DNA from: Promethearchaeota archaeon
GTDB taxonomy: Archaea; Asgardarchaeota; Lokiarchaeia; Sigyniarchaeales; SOKP01
Length of the DNA: 64,000 nucleotides
Direction of reading: 5' to 3'
Assembly (NCBI GenBank): GCA_030599585.1
Contig: JAUVNS010000001.1
Location: forward strand, 62,001-126,000
A program made the translations under genes and the position numbers. Positions 60,596 to 64,000 of the stretch are shown here, piece after piece. The notes under the pieces are model-generated. The model made no database searches and was not told the origin of the DNA. It was given only the letters and a program-made list of their open reading frames with translations. Position 1 is the first letter of the stretch; every line of letters begins with the position of its first letter.

Positions 60596-60746
60596 TGAAT
60601 AATGTTAATTTCTTCGATATTATATTGTAATTTCTGTGAAAACCTTTGCCTCTTCAACGGTAACCATCCTAATCTATACACAGAAAATAATGAGATGGAA
60701 AAAATGCTGGAGTTTTGATAGAATATATATTCAGAATTATATAAAA

Positions 60747-60765
60747 AAGTCATAACCTTTAAAAA
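60747..60765 (+). promoter_or_regulatory. conserved promoter block, copy 3
   Basis: AAGTCATAACCTTTAAAAA; TTTAAA at 60758, 30 nt before TTG 60788. Confidence 0.65.
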
Positions 60766-60787
60766 AACAAAAAGTCATGTATATTTA

Positions 60788-61519
60788 TTGTTATTTCAAA
60801 ACGAATTTATTGTCAGATTAATTGTTGTTTCAGTTTTTCAAATATGGCCAATTTTCTACGCGTCGTATTTCGCCTTTAAATTACTAAAGCGCGCTAAAAA
60901 TCGTTCGACTTATACGTTAAGTAGTTTTTTCATTTTAACAGCTCTTACTTATTTTCTTGCTTCACTTTCAACTTTTTTAGTCGCTACGCCTTTGTTTACC
61001 TTTACTCACATTATTTATGTGCTTTCAATTTACACGCTTATCTTTAGCTATAGTTTTTTAATAAATTTTAGCTGGTTACTTACTAAACTTGATGAAAAAA
61101 CATGCCCTACTAAATTTTACTTAAGAGCAATTCTTTATGCGATTTTATCTCTATATGTTTTAGTGATTGCGATTCCGTTTCACGGTATAACCTTAAGTGC
61201 AAGCACTGGGTGGATACCTGTTTACAGCTGGTTCTTTCTTGGTTTTAGTTGGACTTTTATCTTGATTTTTTTTATTATTCCACAAGTATTTTTATCTTTA
61301 AAAATTGTGAAAATATATGAAGGCATTGTCCTCAGGAGAAGATTAAATCTTTTTCTAATAAGTGTGTTTTTGGGATTGTTAATACCCATTTTTGTATTCT
61401 TATATCACGCTATGCCTGAAAATATAGTTTTCAGGACATTTTATCTTTTAACAATGCCGGAAGTAGGAGTATATGCTGCTTATTTAATATATAAAGGATT
61501 CGGGAAGGAACTGGATTAA
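60788..61519 (+). CDS. multi-pass membrane protein, tandem family copy 3
   Basis: Same family (FKLLKRAKNRSTYTLSSFFILTALTYFLA...YKGFGKELD); TTG start. Confidence 0.85.
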   Translation: MLFQNEFIVRLIVVSVFQIWPIFYASYFAFKLLKRAKNRSTYTLSSFFILTALTYFLASLSTFLVATPLFTFTHIIYVLSIYTLIFSYSFLINFSWLLTKLDEKTCPTKFYLRAILYAILSLYVLVIAIPFHGITLSASTGWIPVYSWFFLGFSWTFILIFFIIPQVFLSLKIVKIYEGIVLRRRLNLFLISVFLGLLIPIFVFLYHAMPENIVFRTFYLLTMPEVGVYAAYLIYKGFGKELD

Positions 61520-61614
61520 AAAATAACGATTAATCAATCAATACACAAGAAATTTTGTATTATAAAAAAACGCTGGAGATTTAATAGAATAAAAATAAGG
61601 AACATATAGAAAAG

Positions 61615-61633
61615 AGTCATAACATTTAAAAAT
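61615..61633 (+). promoter_or_regulatory. conserved promoter block, copy 4
   Basis: GAGTCATAACATTTAAAAA-like block; TTTAAA at 61625, 31 nt before TTG 61656. Confidence 0.65.
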
Positions 61634-61655
61634 TCATACACTGAATTATGATACA

Positions 61656-62387
61656 TTGCTATTTCAAAACGAATTTATTGTCAGATTAATTGTTGTTTCA
61701 GTTTTTCAGATATGGCCAATTTTTTACTCGTCCTATTTCGCCTATAAATTACTCAAGCGAGCTAAAAATCGTTCTACTTATACTTTGAGTAGTTTTTTCA
61801 TACTTACCGCTCTTACTTATTTTCTTGCAACAGTTTCAACTTTTTTAGTAGCTACTCCTTTGTTTTCCTTTACTTACATCATTTATGTGCTTTCAATCTA
61901 CACGCTTATATTTAGTTATAGTATTCTAATAAATTTTAGTTGGTTACTTATTAATCTTGATAAAAAAGCATCTTCCACTAAATTTTACTTAAGAATTGCT
62001 TTTTATGCGATCTTATCACTCTATGTTCTTATAATTGCTATTCCATTTAATGGAGTGATCTTAAATGCGAGTATTGGTTGGATTCCTCAATACAGTTGGT
62101 TCATGCTTGGTTTTAGTTGGGTTTTTATCTTGATTTTTTTAATTATCCCTCAAATATATTTCTCGTTTAAAATTATGAAAGTATACGAGGGTGTTGTCCT
62201 CAAGAAAAGATTAAATTTATTTATTTTTAGCGTATTTTTGGGATTCCTAATCCCCATTTTTCTCTTCGTATATCACGCAATGCCTGAAAATGTAATTTTT
62301 AGGACGAGTTATTTTTTAACACTGCCAGGAGTAGGAGTAGTGGCTGCTTATTTAGTATACAAAGGATTCGGGAAGGAACTGGATTAA
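61656..62387 (+). CDS. multi-pass membrane protein, tandem family copy 4
   Basis: Same family (YKLLKRAKNRSTYTLSSFFILTALTYFLA...YKGFGKELD); TTG start. Confidence 0.85.
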   Translation: MLFQNEFIVRLIVVSVFQIWPIFYSSYFAYKLLKRAKNRSTYTLSSFFILTALTYFLATVSTFLVATPLFSFTYIIYVLSIYTLIFSYSILINFSWLLINLDKKASSTKFYLRIAFYAILSLYVLIIAIPFNGVILNASIGWIPQYSWFMLGFSWVFILIFLIIPQIYFSFKIMKVYEGVVLKKRLNLFIFSVFLGFLIPIFLFVYHAMPENVIFRTSYFLTLPGVGVVAAYLVYKGFGKELD

Positions 62388-62421
62388 TAAATCTGATGAT
62401 TTTCTAATTGTTATAAGAACT

Positions 62422-63144
62422 CTAAAGATATTTTAAAGCTAATTCGGTCGATTCTCGAGCTTCGTCCACGCTGACCATACCTATTGTAGTGCAGCAGATG
62501 TTATGCTTAGAAATGTACTCATAAGCTTTTTTAGGGTTCAATTTACCGGCTGCTAGCGTTTTCATTCCAATAAAGTGATGATCTTTATGGTTATTTACTT
62601 GATTTTCAAGCTCTTTTTGATTCCCCATTAAATACCCCCGAGCGTTAAATGGAATTAAAAACGCTTTTACATTAGGAAGGTTTTCGAAAGCGTATTCCAA
62701 GGTAGAAACGGGATTATGCGCAGCTATTCCGGGTATTATTCCCATTGACTCAATCTCAGCAATAAATTTCTCTAATTTCTCATCTTTTTTATCCGCGACC
62801 ATTCCGTGGGCAAAAACTATTTTAGCTCCAAGTTCAGCTAATTCTTTAATGAGAGGATCAGGTCCCGGAAAAGTAGACCCCGTAATGACAAAGTCGCTAT
62901 GAGTTTCAACCATTATTTTAGCTGCATTGGTGATTTTTCCACCCGGGATTAATTGTATTCCGCGACCCCCTACTTCATAAGACGCTTCCAGTATCTCTAA
63001 CACAGCTTCCGCGTTATTTAAGAATTTTCTTCGGTATACACGCGCATTCTTTCCGAATTGGGAAGCTCCAAAGAATGGTGAGGTCCCTACCGATACTATC
63101 GGTATTTCCTGGCCTTCGATTTTACAAAATATGATCTCTACACC
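62422..63144 (-). CDS. TIM-barrel-like protein of unknown function (N-terminus extended upstream of the track ORF)
   Basis: Upstream in-frame translation GVEIIFCKIEGQEIPIVSVGTSPFFGASQFGKNARVYRRKFLNNAEA joins the track ORF VLEILEASYEVGGRGIQLIPGG...; open back to stop TAA at 63148-63150; no ATG/GTG/TTG in the extension. Confidence 0.72.
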   Translation of the reverse strand, partial: GVEIIFCKIEGQEIPIVSVGTSPFFGASQFGKNARVYRRKFLNNAEAVLEILEASYEVGGRGIQLIPGGKITNAAKIMVETHSDFVITGSTFPGPDPLIKELAELGAKIVFAHGMVADKKDEKLEKFIAEIESMGIIPGIAAHNPVSTLEYAFENLPNVKAFLIPFNARGYLMGNQKELENQVNNHKDHHFIGMKTLAAGKLNPKKAYEYISKHNICCTTIGMVSVDEARESTELALKYL

Positions 63145-63268
63145 TTTTTATTTAGGCTTTTAAACCAAAATTCTTCAAATAATAAAACTTTTATGAGATT
63201 TAATTAATAACTTCAGATAAATACTAACTATAAAATAAAATTATAAAAATGATTCAATTTGATGAGAA

Positions 63269-64000
63269 ATGACAGACCCTAAAGCTATAGAAAACAATCC
63301 TTTTAAAGAGTTAGGTGAAATTCCAGAAAAAAAATACGCCGATGGATATATAGTTGATTCGACATATATAACCGTAAGAGAGGGCGTTAAAATTGCTGCT
63401 ACTATCTGTCTCCCGAAGGGACTTTCCATAGATACTAAAATTCCTACAGTGTTAACGCAAACGAGGTATTGGAGAGCAATGGAATTACGAATTCCTTTTA
63501 GGTGGGTTCTTGATAGTATGGTGCCTAATACTCCAAACCCGGAGGTTATTACTAGTCGAGGTTACGCACTTATTTATACTGATGTCAGAGGAACTGGGGC
63601 ATCAGATGGTACTCGGGTAGTTCCGTTTTCTGAAGAAGAGATCATGGACGGTTCTGATGTAATTGATTGGATAATATCTCAGCCTTGGTCAGATGGAAAC
63701 GTCGTATCTAAAGGTATTTCGTATACTGGAACTACAGCGGAGTTATTTGCTAAGAATAATCACAGCGCAATAAAAGCGGTTGTACCGGGACATGGTTTCT
63801 GGGATCCTTACACAGATGTCGCATTTCCAGGTGGATGTTTCGACCATGCCTTTATGCAATTATGGTCATTTTTAGGGAAGAATTTAGATTTAAATAGTCC
63901 TAAAGTCTTCAGACAATTAATGCCCGGAGTTTGGTTACTTGCAAAAGGTGTAAAACCTGTAAAAAGCGACAACGACCTAAAATTATTACAAGATGCTATA
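63269..64000 (+). CDS. CocE/NonD-family hydrolase (partial, runs off right edge)
   Basis: 244 open codons to the window end: MTDPKAIENNPFKELGEIPEKKYADGYIVDSTYITVREGVKIAATICLPKG...GYALIYTDVRGTGASDGT...DVIDWIISQPWSDGNVVSKGISYTGTTAELFA; absent from the supplied track. Confidence 0.9.
   Translation, partial: MTDPKAIENNPFKELGEIPEKKYADGYIVDSTYITVREGVKIAATICLPKGLSIDTKIPTVLTQTRYWRAMELRIPFRWVLDSMVPNTPNPEVITSRGYALIYTDVRGTGASDGTRVVPFSEEEIMDGSDVIDWIISQPWSDGNVVSKGISYTGTTAELFAKNNHSAIKAVVPGHGFWDPYTDVAFPGGCFDHAFMQLWSFLGKNLDLNSPKVFRQLMPGVWLLAKGVKPVKSDNDLKLLQDAI

Noticed and set aside
63241-63429. Track ORF of 62 aa (-)
   Set aside because: Antisense to the CocE/NonD-like CDS starting at 63269.
1-64000. CRISPR array, rRNA/tRNA genes, transposase or integrase
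   Set aside because: No regularly spaced direct repeats, rRNA segments, convincing cloverleafs or DDE/tyrosine-recombinase motifs seen by eye; a tRNAscan/Infernal run would be needed to exclude small RNAs.

Overview
The window is an AT-rich archaeal chromosome segment. Gene content points to an Asgard (Lokiarchaeia-like) archaeon: several eukaryote-like small GTPases, roadblock/longin-type domains, a single gelsolin-like domain, eL13, archaeosortase, MtrH-like and UPF0147. I found no rRNA, tRNA, CRISPR array or transposon. The main signal is a dispersed signalling/trafficking-like gene set. Five GTPases fall in two classes (two Rab-like, three Rag/Arf-like). Four of them carry the same N-terminal ~130 aa module (motifs DELGPNP / K-T-I-T-L-L-x-G / LPFPxLxLxGLxY). 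All three Rag-like proteins end in a roadblock-like domain, and one is followed by a zinc-ribbon + roadblock gene. Nearby are a giant repeat-bearing membrane protein with a cytosolic longin-like + winged-helix tail, a smaller longin-like + winged-helix protein, a gelsolin-like protein, and a coiled-coil/HEAT protein. A second notable locus is a four-copy tandem array of a multi-pass membrane protein. Each copy keeps its own promoter block, with a TTTAAA box 30-35 nt upstream of a conserved TTG start, which suggests leaderless non-AUG initiation. Two other genes have convincing coding sequence upstream of any ATG/GTG/TTG. The ORF track missed a 47-aa highly acidic protein (5401-5544) and a CocE/NonD-type hydrolase running off the right edge (63269-64000). 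All family calls come from reading motifs by eye; no database search was run.
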